DNA of 64,000 nt from positions 92,195-156,194 of the forward strand of contig CACKEA010000004.1 of assembly GCA_902599045.1 (NCBI GenBank), written 5' to 3'. How positions within the stretch are numbered: position 1 is the stretch's first letter; each line of letters starts with the position of its first letter. The notes under the pieces are model-generated. The model was given only the letters and a program-made list of their open reading frames with translations. It was not told the DNA's origin and did no database searches. Below are positions 28,274-37,843 of this stretch, one piece after another. Position numbers and translations under genes: made by a program. This stretch comes from an uncultured Alphaproteobacteria bacterium (GTDB lineage Bacteria; Pseudomonadota; Alphaproteobacteria; HIMB59).

Positions 28274-29247
28274 TGAATAAAGGCGTAATAGGCCTAGGTA
28301 TCTGGTGTGTTGATACCACTTATAAAATCAGTGAATTACCTGAAAGAGGAAAATTAGAGCCAATATTAGATAGCTTTCAATGTGTTGGAGGTGGGCCATC
28401 AAACGTTTTAACTAATCTTAACTCTTTAGGTTTCAATCATCCTTTGATAGCAATGGGTTTGCTAGGGAAAGATGCTAACGCTTTAATAATAAAAAAACAC
28501 TGTAAGAAAAACAATATACAAATAAATAATTTTATAATTTCAAGCACCACACCAACATCACAAGTAGTATGTATGTCTGAGGAACAAAAAGAAAGAACTT
28601 TTCTGTATTACTCGGGAGCAAATGAATTATTAGATACAAAACATTTCAGATTAAATAAACTCAAAAAAAAACCTAAAATTTTATATGTAGGGTATCTAAG
28701 CCTCTTAGGAAAACTAGACTCTTTTGATCGTAAACAGACAAGACTTTGCAAAGTTCTTAAACAATCAAGAAAAAAGAACCTAATCAACATTCTTGATTTA
28801 GCTTCGAATAATATCCCTAATTTTCAAAAAATTATTTTTAGTGCCCTACCTTTTACTGATTATCTTTTACTAAATGAAATAGAGGCTCAACTACTGTTTA
28901 AAAGATCAATTATAGACTCAAAAAGACGACTAAAAAAAAATTTATTAATTAAATTATCTAAAAACGTTTTTCAAAAAGGTCTTCAAAGAGCTATTGTTAT
29001 TCATAGCCCCCATGAGTCTTTATATATTTCTAAAGAAGATTTTTATCACTCTGAGTCTCCTAAAATTCAAAAAAAACATATTAAAAATGCTGTTGGAGCA
29101 GGTGATGCTTTTTGTGCTGGATTTATTTATGGTGTTCATGAAAACTGGGCAATTGAGGATACACTGAAGAAGTCTCATGCTGCGGGATCAGCTATGATGA
29201 AAATTGACTCATCTTCAGGTAATTTACCTAATATTAAAAAATTATAA
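28273..29247 (+). CDS. PfkB family carbohydrate kinase
   Basis: Ribokinase-like sugar kinase, 324 residues. The N-terminal pattern FQCVGGGPSNVLTNLNSLGF is the PfkB signature 1 region and NAVGAGDAFCAGFIYG holds the catalytic Asp. It is coupled to the lyxose isomerase by a one-base overlap and converges on the aldolase gene (overlap six bases). A lysine-rich stretch (about 205-230, KRSIIDSKRRLKKNLL) is unusual in the small C-terminal region. The substrate may be a ketose such as xylulose, tagatose or fructose 6-phosphate. Confidence 0.83.
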   Translation: MNKGVIGLGIWCVDTTYKISELPERGKLEPILDSFQCVGGGPSNVLTNLNSLGFNHPLIAMGLLGKDANALIIKKHCKKNNIQINNFIISSTTPTSQVVCMSEEQKERTFLYYSGANELLDTKHFRLNKLKKKPKILYVGYLSLLGKLDSFDRKQTRLCKVLKQSRKKNLINILDLASNNIPNFQKIIFSALPFTDYLLLNEIEAQLLFKRSIIDSKRRLKKNLLIKLSKNVFQKGLQRAIVIHSPHESLYISKEDFYHSESPKIQKKHIKNAVGAGDAFCAGFIYGVHENWAIEDTLKKSHAAGSAMMKIDSSSGNLPNIKKL

Positions 29248-30234
29248 TTTCAAAACAGGGTCGGTTATTTGGAGGTCTTTATTAAGAGGATGATCTGGTC
29301 GTATTTTTTTTTCAATTAATCCACTATGATATAATTTTACAGCTTCAATAGAATTTACATTTTTTTCAATGACCGCCCTCATTAGCTTTACTAATAAAAT
29401 TGGATCCTCTGATAGGTTTATTTTTCTTCCAAAAAGAGCAACTTTTGCACCATATTTACTGGCTTTATTTATTAATTCAAAACAATCTCTGGTGGTCCCC
29501 TTACTACCACCTAATATACCAATGATTAAATTTTCAGGATCATAAGTAGCTAATTCCTCCATTGCTTTAGGGCCATTATAAGCAATCTTTAAAAATAGTG
29601 GCCTTTCCTCTCTAGTTTGTCCTGCGATAGCTTTGATGATGCAATCATTAATATAGTCGCCCAGTTCATTTGATTTCAAGCCAATATTAATTGGAGGATT
29701 AAATACTTCCAAGAAATGGTTAAATTTATATTTTATAGCTTCAATTCTAAAATCCCTGTAAGCATTTAACATTGCTAAGTCAAAATCAACACTTTTAGAG
29801 AATGTCATTGAAAATAATCCTAAATTTGCAAATTTTGATATACTATTTAGACGTGCAGATCGAAAAGGTCTTGGGTTAGTAGACCTGTAATTACCATTTC
29901 TCATTAACCAAATATCTGTAGTGTCATTCATTCGAATAGCAGGAGTAACCCTGGAATTATTAAATATCTTTTTTTTAATTAAATCTTCACCAATTGATGC
30001 AGACATTAACATAATATCTACAAGATTTGATTTAGACATTGTTACCATAGCCTGTTTATAATCATCTAACTTCTTAAAAGACTTGTAAATTTTACCCTTG
30101 GTATCTCTTTTTGGGCCTGGAGCAGTAATACCCATTGCCATATCACCATCTTTAGCATCTGCAATAATAAAATCTTTAGGTTTATAAATATGTTTTTTTA
30201 TTTTTTGTAATTTTTTTTCTAAAGATTTAATCAT
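29242..30234 (-). CDS. DeoC/LacD-type class I aldolase, substrate unknown
   Basis: Predicted Schiff-base TIM-barrel aldolase, 330 residues. FIIADAKDGDMAMGI opens the barrel, RPLFLKIAYNGPKAM (Lys216) fits the Schiff-base lysine strand of LacD/FbaB enzymes, and IGILGGSKGTTRDCFELIN with VALFGRKINLSEDP forms the phosphate-binding end. The sequence is diverged from both tagatose-bisphosphate and fructose-bisphosphate aldolases. With a PfkB kinase converging on it and xylulokinase divergent, cleavage of a ketose phosphate is plausible but unproven. Confidence 0.68.
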   Translation of the reverse strand: MIKSLEKKLQKIKKHIYKPKDFIIADAKDGDMAMGITAPGPKRDTKGKIYKSFKKLDDYKQAMVTMSKSNLVDIMLMSASIGEDLIKKKIFNNSRVTPAIRMNDTTDIWLMRNGNYRSTNPRPFRSARLNSISKFANLGLFSMTFSKSVDFDLAMLNAYRDFRIEAIKYKFNHFLEVFNPPINIGLKSNELGDYINDCIIKAIAGQTREERPLFLKIAYNGPKAMEELATYDPENLIIGILGGSKGTTRDCFELINKASKYGAKVALFGRKINLSEDPILLVKLMRAVIEKNVNSIEAVKLYHSGLIEKKIRPDHPLNKDLQITDPVLKL

Positions 30235-30308
30235 TATATTAAAACCTTATCATCAAATTTCTAACAGTATAAATAGAAAATTTTTCTAAAGATTGTATAG
30301 TAATATAC

Positions 30309-31754
30309 ATGTATTTGGGGATAGATCTTGGAACTTCTTCAATGAAATGTTTAGTAATTGGAGAGGAACAAGAAATTATTCATAGTGTTTCGAGTGAAGA
30401 AATTCCTTTGTCCAATCCTCAAAGTGGATGGTCTGAACAAGATCCATCTTCATGGATAGTTGCCCTTGATCAATGTATTAAAAGATTAAAAGAAAAAATT
30501 AATATCAACGAAATAAATTCAGTTTCTTTCTCAGGGCATATGCATGGTGCTACCTGCATTAATGCGGATCATGAAATAATTAGACCCTGTATACTGTGGA
30601 ACGATACCAGAAGTCATCAGGAGTGCTCAGAAATAATGGTTGATAAATCTGTCATGGATATAGCAGGAAATATAGTAATGCCAGGTTTTACAGCTCCAAA
30701 AATTCTATGGCTTAAAAGAAATGAAAATGAGAATTTTAATAAAATCTACAAAGCACTCTTGCCTAAAGACTATCTACGATTTTACCTTACAGGGGAATTC
30801 TTTAGCGATTTATCTGATGCCTCTGGAACTTATTGGCTAGACGTAGAAAAACGAGATTGGTCTCAAAAACTACTTGATGCAAGTTCAATGAATATCTCAC
30901 AAATGCCAGGTGTTTGTGAAGGCACTGATCAAACTGGAATTATTAAAAAAGATATAGCTGAGAAATATGGCTTCAATATGAAATGCAAAGTTTACGGTGG
31001 GGCAGGAGATAACGCTGCTGCTGCAGTAGGGCTAGGATTGTATGAAGAGGGTGATGCATCAATTTCATTGGGTACTTCAGGTGTTATTTTTGGGTCTACA
31101 AAGAAATTCTTAAAAAATTATGATGATGCCATACACTCTTTTTGTCATTGTTTGCCTAATACATGGCATCTTATGTCAGTTATGCTTTCCTGCACTTCCA
31201 ATATTAATTGGTTTATAAACACTTTTGACTCATCAATTAATGAAATTACAAATTATTTAAAAGACTCAATGAGCTCTGATGCTTTGATGAAGAACTCCCC
31301 ATATTACCTACCTTATTTGACAGGAGAGAGAACTCCTCTGAATGATCCCCACGTTCGAGCAAGTTTTCACAATATGGGAATTGAAACAGATAGAAAAACA
31401 TTAGTCTTTAGTTTAATAGAAGGGATTTCCTTCGGCCTTTATGATAACTATCAAGCTCTCTCTAAAACTGGTATCGAATTAAATAACTTATTTGTAATTG
31501 GTGGCGGATCCAAAAATAAAGACTGGATTGAGCTTCTAGCATCAATACTTGACAGAGATTTAGCCATTACGGAAGCATCAGATGCTATGGCTGCTTATGG
31601 TGCCGCAAGGTTGGCGTATCTCGGATACAATAATCTTAAACACCAAGATGTATTAAAGTCACCATCAGTAAAAGAAATTATAAAAAAAAATAATAACACA
31701 AAATCAATGCTTCAAGATCGATTTGTTGAATGGAAGAAATACTATGTTAATTAG
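30309..31754 (+). CDS. xylB: Xylulokinase (FGGY family)
   Basis: Phosphorylates D-xylulose to xylulose 5-phosphate. The 481-residue protein starts YLGIDLGTSSMKCLV, with phosphate-1 loop and the Asp. FSGHMHGATCIN contains the Met-His-Gly triple typical of xylulokinases, and VYGGAGDNAAAAVGLG carries the catalytic Asp. VIGGGSKNKDWIELLASIL is the adenosine-binding region. It probably handles xylulose from the lyxose isomerase. It is 17 bases from the frcK-like kinase on the same strand. Confidence 0.9.
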   Translation: MYLGIDLGTSSMKCLVIGEEQEIIHSVSSEEIPLSNPQSGWSEQDPSSWIVALDQCIKRLKEKININEINSVSFSGHMHGATCINADHEIIRPCILWNDTRSHQECSEIMVDKSVMDIAGNIVMPGFTAPKILWLKRNENENFNKIYKALLPKDYLRFYLTGEFFSDLSDASGTYWLDVEKRDWSQKLLDASSMNISQMPGVCEGTDQTGIIKKDIAEKYGFNMKCKVYGGAGDNAAAAVGLGLYEEGDASISLGTSGVIFGSTKKFLKNYDDAIHSFCHCLPNTWHLMSVMLSCTSNINWFINTFDSSINEITNYLKDSMSSDALMKNSPYYLPYLTGERTPLNDPHVRASFHNMGIETDRKTLVFSLIEGISFGLYDNYQALSKTGIELNNLFVIGGGSKNKDWIELLASILDRDLAITEASDAMAAYGAARLAYLGYNNLKHQDVLKSPSVKEIIKKNNNTKSMLQDRFVEWKKYYVN

Positions 31755-31771
31755 TTTTTCTTAACATAATA

Positions 31772-32401
31772 ATGTCAGGATTAATGTATGATCAGCTTTT
31801 AAGATCAATTACAGACCAAATCGATAATGATAATAAAAAACGTTATTTCTTAGCTCTTTCTGGTCCACCCGCATCTGGCAAAAGCACGATATCTGAAAAA
31901 TTAACAAATGACCTTAATAAAAAAGGATATAAAACTAGTATCCTCCAAATGGACGGCTTTCATTACGATGACCAGATTTTAAAAGAAAAAAAACTTCTTT
32001 TAAAAAAAGGAGCACCAGAGACATTTGATGTTATGGGTTTAATAAACTTCTTATATAGATTGTATAAAGAGGAAGAAGTTGCTATTCCAATTTTTGATCG
32101 ATCACTAGAATTATCAAGATCCTCAGCAGCTATAATTTCTAAAAATACTAAAGTCATAATTTTGGAGGGTAATTATATTCTTTTAAATAATTATCCTTGG
32201 AAAGAGTTACATAAATTTTTTAATTCAACTGTTATAATTAATTGCGAAGAAAAAGTTTTAGAGAAAAGATTAATTGAACGATGGGAGAAATTTAATTTGC
32301 CAAAAGAAGAAATAAAAGAAAAAGTATATAAAAACGATTTGCCTAATGGTGTAAATGTTTTAAAAAACAGTATTAAGGCTGACTATATTTTAGAAAATTA
32401 A
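31772..32401 (+). CDS. frcK: FrcK-like P-loop kinase (uridine kinase/PRK fold)
   Basis: Small kinase (209 residues) of the nucleoside/phosphoribulokinase P-loop group. Walker A is SGPPASGKST at 30-39, ILQMDGFHYDD holds the Asp-Gly-Phe-His motif of this group, and VIILEGNYILLN is the Walker B strand. The same type of protein is FrcK of the rhizobial frcBCAK fructose locus. Here it faces frcBCA: its stop overlaps the end of frcA by four bases on the opposite strand. The name rests on this pairing; activity is not established. Confidence 0.72.
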   Translation: MSGLMYDQLLRSITDQIDNDNKKRYFLALSGPPASGKSTISEKLTNDLNKKGYKTSILQMDGFHYDDQILKEKKLLLKKGAPETFDVMGLINFLYRLYKEEEVAIPIFDRSLELSRSSAAIISKNTKVIILEGNYILLNNYPWKELHKFFNSTVIINCEEKVLEKRLIERWEKFNLPKEEIKEKVYKNDLPNGVNVLKNSIKADYILEN

Positions 32402-33162
32402 CTTTGCGGAGGTTCTTTAGCACCTGTCATAAATGCAACTGCATCTGACATTTCATATTTTTTTGGATCTATGACGCAAAGTCTAGTACCCAATCTATGA
32501 ACATGAATTCTATCTGCAACCTCAAAAACATGAGGCATATTGTGGGAGATGAGGATAATAGGAATTCCTCTTGCTCTCACTTCACTAATTAATTCTAAAA
32601 CTCTGCGACTCTCCTTTACTCCTAAAGCAGCTGTTGGCTCATCCATAATTACAACTTTTGTTCCAAAAGATGTGGCCCGAGCAACAGCAACTCCTTGACG
32701 CTGTCCACCGGATAAAGTCTCAACTAATTGATTGATGTTCTGAATCGTTAAGAGACCCAATTCAGATAATCTTTTTCTAGCCTCATCTGCCATAGCTTTT
32801 TTATCAAGAAACTTAAGAAATTTGCCCATAAAACCTTTCTGTCTGATTTCTCTACCAAGAAACATATTATCAGTTATTGATAGAGCAGGTGATAATGCGA
32901 GGTTCTGATAAACAGTTTCAATACCAAGTGTTCTAGCTTCAATGGGAGAAGTAAAAGTTACAGGTTTACCATCTAATAGAATTTCCCCACTATCTGGAAT
33001 TACTGCACCACACAAAACCTTAATAAGTGTTGATTTTCCTGCACCATTATCACCAATTACCCCCAATACTTCTCCTGGATATAACTCTAAATTAGCGCTC
33101 TCTAAAGCAACGACTTTTCCATATTTTTTTGATAGGTTTTTTGCAACTAAAATAGGCTCCAT
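32398..33162 (-). CDS. frcA: Fructose-type ABC transporter ATPase
   Basis: Single-domain ATPase (254 residues) of a CUT2 sugar importer. Walker A is GDNGAGKST at about 37-45, the signature is LSGGQRQGVAVARA, and Walker B is VVIMDEPTAALG. The single domain is like FrcA and unlike the double-domain RbsA. TAATG overlap with frcC puts both in one operon behind frcB. Confidence 0.92.
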   Translation of the reverse strand: MEPILVAKNLSKKYGKVVALESANLELYPGEVLGVIGDNGAGKSTLIKVLCGAVIPDSGEILLDGKPVTFTSPIEARTLGIETVYQNLALSPALSITDNMFLGREIRQKGFMGKFLKFLDKKAMADEARKRLSELGLLTIQNINQLVETLSGGQRQGVAVARATSFGTKVVIMDEPTAALGVKESRRVLELISEVRARGIPIILISHNMPHVFEVADRIHVHRLGTRLCVIDPKKYEMSDAVAFMTGAKEPPQS

Positions 33163-34256
33163 TAGTTTGAGACCTTTCTAATCCACTGATCAATACCAAC
33201 AGCTATAATAATAAGACAGCCGAGAGCAAATCTCTGCCACAAAACATCAAGCCCAGCTATTGAAAGACCTGAACTAAAGACACCAACAATAAGAGCTCCA
33301 AAAAGCGACCCAATGATTGTGCCTCTTCCACCAAAAAGAGATGTTCCCCCGATAACAACAGCAGTTATAGAGTCCAAATTACCCTCATAAAAACTTGTTG
33401 GTGATACTGAACCAACTCTTCCTATAGAAACCCAGGCGCCAATCGCGACAACCAAACCAGCAACGGCATAGATAGAGACAAGCATTCTATCTGTTCTAAT
33501 ACCCGAGAGCTCTGCTGCATCTTTGTCATCACCAATGGCATAAACGTGTCGACCCCATGCAGTCTTATTTAATAAGAACCATAAGAAAACAAAAATTCCA
33601 ATCATTAAGAAAGCTCCATATGTAAATACAAAACCACCTAAGTTTATTCTCTCTCCCCAAAAGTGAAGAAGAGGCGCATTGATTTCAATATCTGAACTTC
33701 TAATTGATTGTGAACCGGTAAAAAAAATAACAAGTGCAAAGAAAATATTCCAAGTGCCTAAGGTCACAATAAAAGGGGGCAATCTTAATCGAGTTACAAG
33801 TAATCCATTAAAAGCACCTGTTGCGACTCCAGAAATCATACCAACTGCTATTGCTGGAAGTGTAGGTATGCCCATTTCTACTGAAAGTTTGCCCATAAAT
33901 ACTGAGGCTAAAACCATCATCGCTGCCACACTAAGGTCGATACCTGCTGTTAGTATAATAAGTGTTTGAGCAGCTGCTAAAATTCCTACTATTGTTACTT
34001 GTTGTACAATCAGTGAAAGATTGAAAGCAGAGAAGAATTTACCTCCAGCTATGAATCCAAAACCTATTACGCTAAGGATTAAAATTATTACTGGAACTAT
34101 AGTGGGATTTCCGTGAAGAAAATGCTGAATTTTTTTGAGAGTAGATTGTTCTCCGACGTCAAATGTATGATGATCTTGGTCTTTTTCTCCAAGATCACTA
34201 GAAAATTTAGGTTGATCTTTTAGATCCTTTGAAATGTCGTCAGATATTTTATTCAT
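33162..34256 (-). CDS. frcC: Fructose-type ABC transporter permease
   Basis: Inner-membrane channel of a CUT2 importer, 364 residues with about nine to ten hydrophobic helices. A polar N-terminal tail of about 55 residues precedes the first helix (PTIVPVIILILSVIGFGFI). AGIDLSVAAMMVLASV and VIGGTSLFGGRGTIIGSL are the conserved BPD_transp_2 segments. It is preceded by a strong hairpin after frcB, expected to keep permease expression below that of the binding protein. Confidence 0.92.
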   Translation of the reverse strand: MNKISDDISKDLKDQPKFSSDLGEKDQDHHTFDVGEQSTLKKIQHFLHGNPTIVPVIILILSVIGFGFIAGGKFFSAFNLSLIVQQVTIVGILAAAQTLIILTAGIDLSVAAMMVLASVFMGKLSVEMGIPTLPAIAVGMISGVATGAFNGLLVTRLRLPPFIVTLGTWNIFFALVIFFTGSQSIRSSDIEINAPLLHFWGERINLGGFVFTYGAFLMIGIFVFLWFLLNKTAWGRHVYAIGDDKDAAELSGIRTDRMLVSIYAVAGLVVAIGAWVSIGRVGSVSPTSFYEGNLDSITAVVIGGTSLFGGRGTIIGSLFGALIVGVFSSGLSIAGLDVLWQRFALGCLIIIAVGIDQWIRKVSN

Positions 34257-34275
34257 AATAAATCAGTATTGAAAA

Positions 34276-34299
34276 TCAGGGCAGAATAATCTGCCCTGA
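34276..34299 (-). terminator. Hairpin between frcB and frcC (attenuating terminator)
   Basis: Perfect 10-bp stem TCAGGGCAGA/TCTGCCCTGA around a four-base loop. On the minus strand it is followed by TTTTC, 20 bases behind the frcB stop. Because frcC and frcA follow, it should act as a partial terminator or RNA-stabilising hairpin that leaves more frcB message. Confidence 0.75.
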
Positions 34300-34318
34300 A
34301 AAATAAATGGTTATTGGA

Positions 34319-35353
34319 TTAACCCCAACATCTATCCATGCCTTCTTTGACACTGATAGACTCTACACCGCTTGCAGGATCATCAGTAACTAGGTTCACA
34401 CCTGTGTTAAAGAATTCTAATCCTGGAGTGTTTTCAGGCTTTGATCCGTCTTCGGCCCAAGCTTTAATAGCTTCAACACCAAGTGAAGCCATTAACAATG
34501 GATATTGCTGAGATGTTGCTCCGATAATACCTCTATCAACATCAGCTACACCAGGGCAACCTCCGTCAACTGAAGCAATAAGAACACTACCATCATCCTT
34601 ACCCATAGCTTTTAGTGCTTCATAAGCACCTACAGCTGCTGGCTCATTAATTGTGTATATTACGTTGATGTCCTGATCTCTTTGAAGACATTTTTCCATC
34701 GCAGTTCTTCCACCTTCTTCATTACCATTAGTAACTTCGTTACAAATGATACGAGGGTCATCTTCATCTCCCCATCTTGATGGGTCTTTTACATCAATAC
34801 CAAAACCAGATAAGAAACCTTGGTCTCTTAGAACGCCAACAGATGGCTGACTTTCATTAAGGTCTAACATAGCAATTTTAGCATTAGCTGCATCTGCACC
34901 TAATTTTGCAGCAACCCAAGCACCACCTAATTCACCAGCTTTGAAGTTATCTGTTGCAAAAGTAGAGTCAGCAGCAGAGATTGGCTCAAGCGGAGTATCC
35001 AGTGCAATAACTAGAAGACCATTGTCTTGCGCATTTTTAAGAACAGGCACAATCGCTTTTGTGTCTGAAGCAGCAATTAAAATTCCTTTTGCACCTGAAG
35101 CTATACAAGTTTCCACAGCTCTTACTTGAGTTTCATGGTCACCGTCAACTTTACCCGCAAAGAATGATAATTTGACACCTAGTTCATTGGCTCTTGCCTC
35201 TGCACCCTCTTTCATTTTAACAAAGAAAGGGTTGATGTCTGTTTTTGTAATTAGACAAGCTTCAACAGCATGGCTTCCTGCTTTTGCTGGAATTGTCGCA
35301 AAAGTAAAAGCGACTGCCATAATTGAAGCAAGCACTAGAGATATTTTTCTCAT
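34319..35353 (-). CDS. frcB: Fructose ABC transporter substrate-binding protein
   Basis: Periplasmic sugar-binding protein, 344 residues with a signal peptide cleaved after PAKA (residue 25). The sequence closely follows rhizobial FrcB as I know it: [59 protein letters not shown] and [12 protein letters not shown]. FrcB binds fructose and also mannose and ribose in the known system. SD AGGAGG lies five bases before the ATG; a TATATA-type -10 stands in the 79-base gap upstream (about 35371-35380). Confidence 0.93.
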   Translation of the reverse strand: MRKISLVLASIMAVAFTFATIPAKAGSHAVEACLITKTDINPFFVKMKEGAEARANELGVKLSFFAGKVDGDHETQVRAVETCIASGAKGILIAASDTKAIVPVLKNAQDNGLLVIALDTPLEPISAADSTFATDNFKAGELGGAWVAAKLGADAANAKIAMLDLNESQPSVGVLRDQGFLSGFGIDVKDPSRWGDEDDPRIICNEVTNGNEEGGRTAMEKCLQRDQDINVIYTINEPAAVGAYEALKAMGKDDGSVLIASVDGGCPGVADVDRGIIGATSQQYPLLMASLGVEAIKAWAEDGSKPENTPGLEFFNTGVNLVTDDPASGVESISVKEGMDRCWG

Positions 35354-35432
35354 AGTATTTCCTCCTATGTATATATATACCGGCTTACAATAGCTTAAAT
35401 AGAGGCCACTAAGCTAGATAAATTTTAAATAT

Positions 35433-36905
35433 TTAAGCTTGATTTTTTATTAAATTTTTATCAATTATCAATTTCCATTGATCATAGGTCTTTTTAGCAA
35501 TTTCATTTTTTTTTGACTTTATTATAGAGTTTTCAACCCTAAACTGACTTAAATCATCAATATTTTCAATTTTATGAAAGTGCTGCATACCAAACAATAA
35601 TGCTCCATAGGATGACATATCTTCCATTTCTGGGATTTTTATATTAACTTCTATAAGATCAGCGATTAATTGAGCAAAAAATTTATTTTTGATCATCCCT
35701 CCATCAATACTCAAATTATTTAAAGATAAGTTTTTAGATTTTTGAAGAAATTCTAAGTAAACAACCATTTGAAAAGCCACTGACTCAAGAGCTGCGCGAG
35801 TTAAGTGCCTCTTATCTACAGCAGGATTAATTCCAAAAAAAGCAGAGCGTGCACTTGAAATCCAATATGGAGGGCCAAGACCAGAAAAAGCAGGAATAAA
35901 AAAGACACCTTTGCTGCTCTCTACTTCCATAGAATATTCCTCACTTTCATTAACAGATTTTATTAGTTGTAAATTATTTTTGACCCATGAGATTGTCCCT
36001 CCAGCAAAAGAACCTAAACACTCCAATGCATAACTATTTTGTTTGTTGGTATATGCAAGAGAGGTAAAAGACTTATCGTCTAATAATAATTCCTCACCAA
36101 TATTTGTTTGTATATTAAATCCAGTACCAGTTGTAATTTTAGTATCACCCTTTTTAAAACAAGAGTTTGCAAAAAATGATGCTTGGGCATCACCAGCAAC
36201 ACCAATAATAGGGATTCTTTTATTAAAACTCCCTTCAAAGTCGCTCTCACCAAATAATTCAGAGCTTTTTTTGATCTTAGGAAATTGAATATTTTTAATA
36301 TTAAATATAGATAATAACTCTTCATCCCATTTATTGTTAAGGCAGTTAAATAAAAGTGTCCTAGAGGCATTAGTGGTATCAGTTACAAAAGACTCTAAAT
36401 CAGTTAAACGATATATAAGATACGTTTCAATTGTTCCAAAGCAAATCTCCTCACTTTCTATTTTTGAATTTATTTCAGAATTATTTTCAATAAGCCAATT
36501 TAACTTACTTCCAGAAAAAAAGGTGTTTGGTTGGAGACCAGTCTTATTTTTAATAGTTTGAGTTAATTCTTTATTAATCAAGAGATCATCACAAATTTTT
36601 TGTCCCCTTGTGCATTGCCAAACAATTGCATTATGTATGGGCTTACCTGTTTTTTTTTCAAATAATGAAAAAGTTTCTCTTTGATTTGTAATACTTATGA
36701 ATTTAGGGTCAGGCGATAAAAAGGAAGCTTGTTTTACAAGTTCAATTAAATTTTGAAAGATTTCCTCTAGGTCATGCTCAATGTATCCTTCTTTTGTATA
36801 AATTTGTTTGTGTTCTTTTTGAAATCTTTTTAAAACTTTTAAACTATCGTCAAAAACTAATACTGTTGTAGAGGAAGTGCTTGAGTCAATGGTTATATAT
36901 CCCAT
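35433..36905 (-). CDS. FGGY family carbohydrate kinase, glycerol-kinase-like
   Basis: Sugar or polyol kinase of 490 residues. The start ITIDSSTSSTTVLVFDD, the segment SITNQRETFSLFEKKTGKP and the following NAIVWQCTRG are typical of the glycerol kinase branch, and GVAGDAQASFFANSCFKKG contains the catalytic Asp. The operon (TIM-barrel isomerase, split transketolase, this kinase) argues against plain glycerol use. The set resembles the known D-apiose route isomerase-AptA/AptB-kinase, in which an FGGY enzyme phosphorylates apulose. Substrate remains inferred; erythrulose, xylulose or glycerol are alternatives. ATG overlaps the transketolase stop by one base. Confidence 0.78.
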   Translation of the reverse strand: MGYITIDSSTSSTTVLVFDDSLKVLKRFQKEHKQIYTKEGYIEHDLEEIFQNLIELVKQASFLSPDPKFISITNQRETFSLFEKKTGKPIHNAIVWQCTRGQKICDDLLINKELTQTIKNKTGLQPNTFFSGSKLNWLIENNSEINSKIESEEICFGTIETYLIYRLTDLESFVTDTTNASRTLLFNCLNNKWDEELLSIFNIKNIQFPKIKKSSELFGESDFEGSFNKRIPIIGVAGDAQASFFANSCFKKGDTKITTGTGFNIQTNIGEELLLDDKSFTSLAYTNKQNSYALECLGSFAGGTISWVKNNLQLIKSVNESEEYSMEVESSKGVFFIPAFSGLGPPYWISSARSAFFGINPAVDKRHLTRAALESVAFQMVVYLEFLQKSKNLSLNNLSIDGGMIKNKFFAQLIADLIEVNIKIPEMEDMSSYGALLFGMQHFHKIENIDDLSQFRVENSIIKSKKNEIAKKTYDQWKLIIDKNLIKNQA

Positions 36906-37843
36906 TAACCTAGCATTTGAGCAGACAAAGCTGCAATTTTTTCCGGACTCATATTATAGTGATCTAGTACATCGGCCTGAGAGCCATTAACCATATATTC
37001 ATCTGGTATTCCAAGAATTTTGAAATCAAGATTAATTTTATTTTGAGCGATAATATTTGCGCATTGTTCACCTAAACCCCCATAAATACTGTGCTCTTCA
37101 ATAGATATCAAGACCTTGGATTTTTTAGCCATTTTTATTAAAATGTCGTTATCGAAGGGTTTTATTGTGTGCATACTTATTATATTAGGATTAATGCCCT
37201 TTGTTTTTAAAATCTCTCCTGCTAATACAGCTCTTTGAACAGTTTCGCCCGTAGAAACTAAAGTAATGTCTTCTCCTTCTGAAACTGTTATCGCTTTCCC
37301 AATTTGAAAATTAGTCCCAGAGGAATGAATACTCATCATTGGTTTTTTTCCATACCTTATATACAGAGGTTTGTTATAACCAACGGAGGCTTTAATAACT
37401 TCTGATGCTTCAAAGTTATCTGCTGGAGCAACAATCGAGATGTTATTAAATGTTCTTAAAGATGCAAAATCATGAATGGAATGATGCGTTGAGCCAAGTT
37501 GCCCGTAGCTAATGCCCGCACTTATGCCAACCAGCACCACAGGTTGATTTGAATAACATATATCATTTTTAATTTGTTCAATAGACCGAGCTGTAAGAAA
37601 GCTTGCTGGAGACACACCAAATACCTTTTTACCACCTGCTGAAAGACCTGCAGAAATTCCTACTAAATTTTGTTCAGCTATACCTACCTCAATTATTTGA
37701 TCAGGTAATTCTTTTCCAAAATTTACTAGCTTTCCTGATCCCCTTGAGTCACTAGTTACTACTAATATATTTTGATTTAATTTTGCTTGATCTAAAAGTG
37801 TGTCAGCAAATATTTCTAAATTTGGTTTTCCAATGTCATTCAT
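36905..37843 (-). CDS. Transketolase, C-terminal subunit
   Basis: 312-residue half-transketolase containing the pyrimidine-binding domain (ThDP cofactor) and the C-terminal domain. VGIAEQNLVGISAGL includes the glutamate that activates ThDP; ISAGISYGQLGSTHHSIHD and the C-terminal ISIEEHSIYGGLGEQ follow. It needs the N-terminal subunit encoded just upstream, with which it overlaps by eight bases. Split transketolases of this kind include the apulose-4-phosphate enzyme AptB. Confidence 0.9.
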   Translation of the reverse strand: MNDIGKPNLEIFADTLLDQAKLNQNILVVTSDSRGSGKLVNFGKELPDQIIEVGIAEQNLVGISAGLSAGGKKVFGVSPASFLTARSIEQIKNDICYSNQPVVLVGISAGISYGQLGSTHHSIHDFASLRTFNNISIVAPADNFEASEVIKASVGYNKPLYIRYGKKPMMSIHSSGTNFQIGKAITVSEGEDITLVSTGETVQRAVLAGEILKTKGINPNIISMHTIKPFDNDILIKMAKKSKVLISIEEHSIYGGLGEQCANIIAQNKINLDFKILGIPDEYMVNGSQADVLDHYNMSPEKIAALSAQMLG

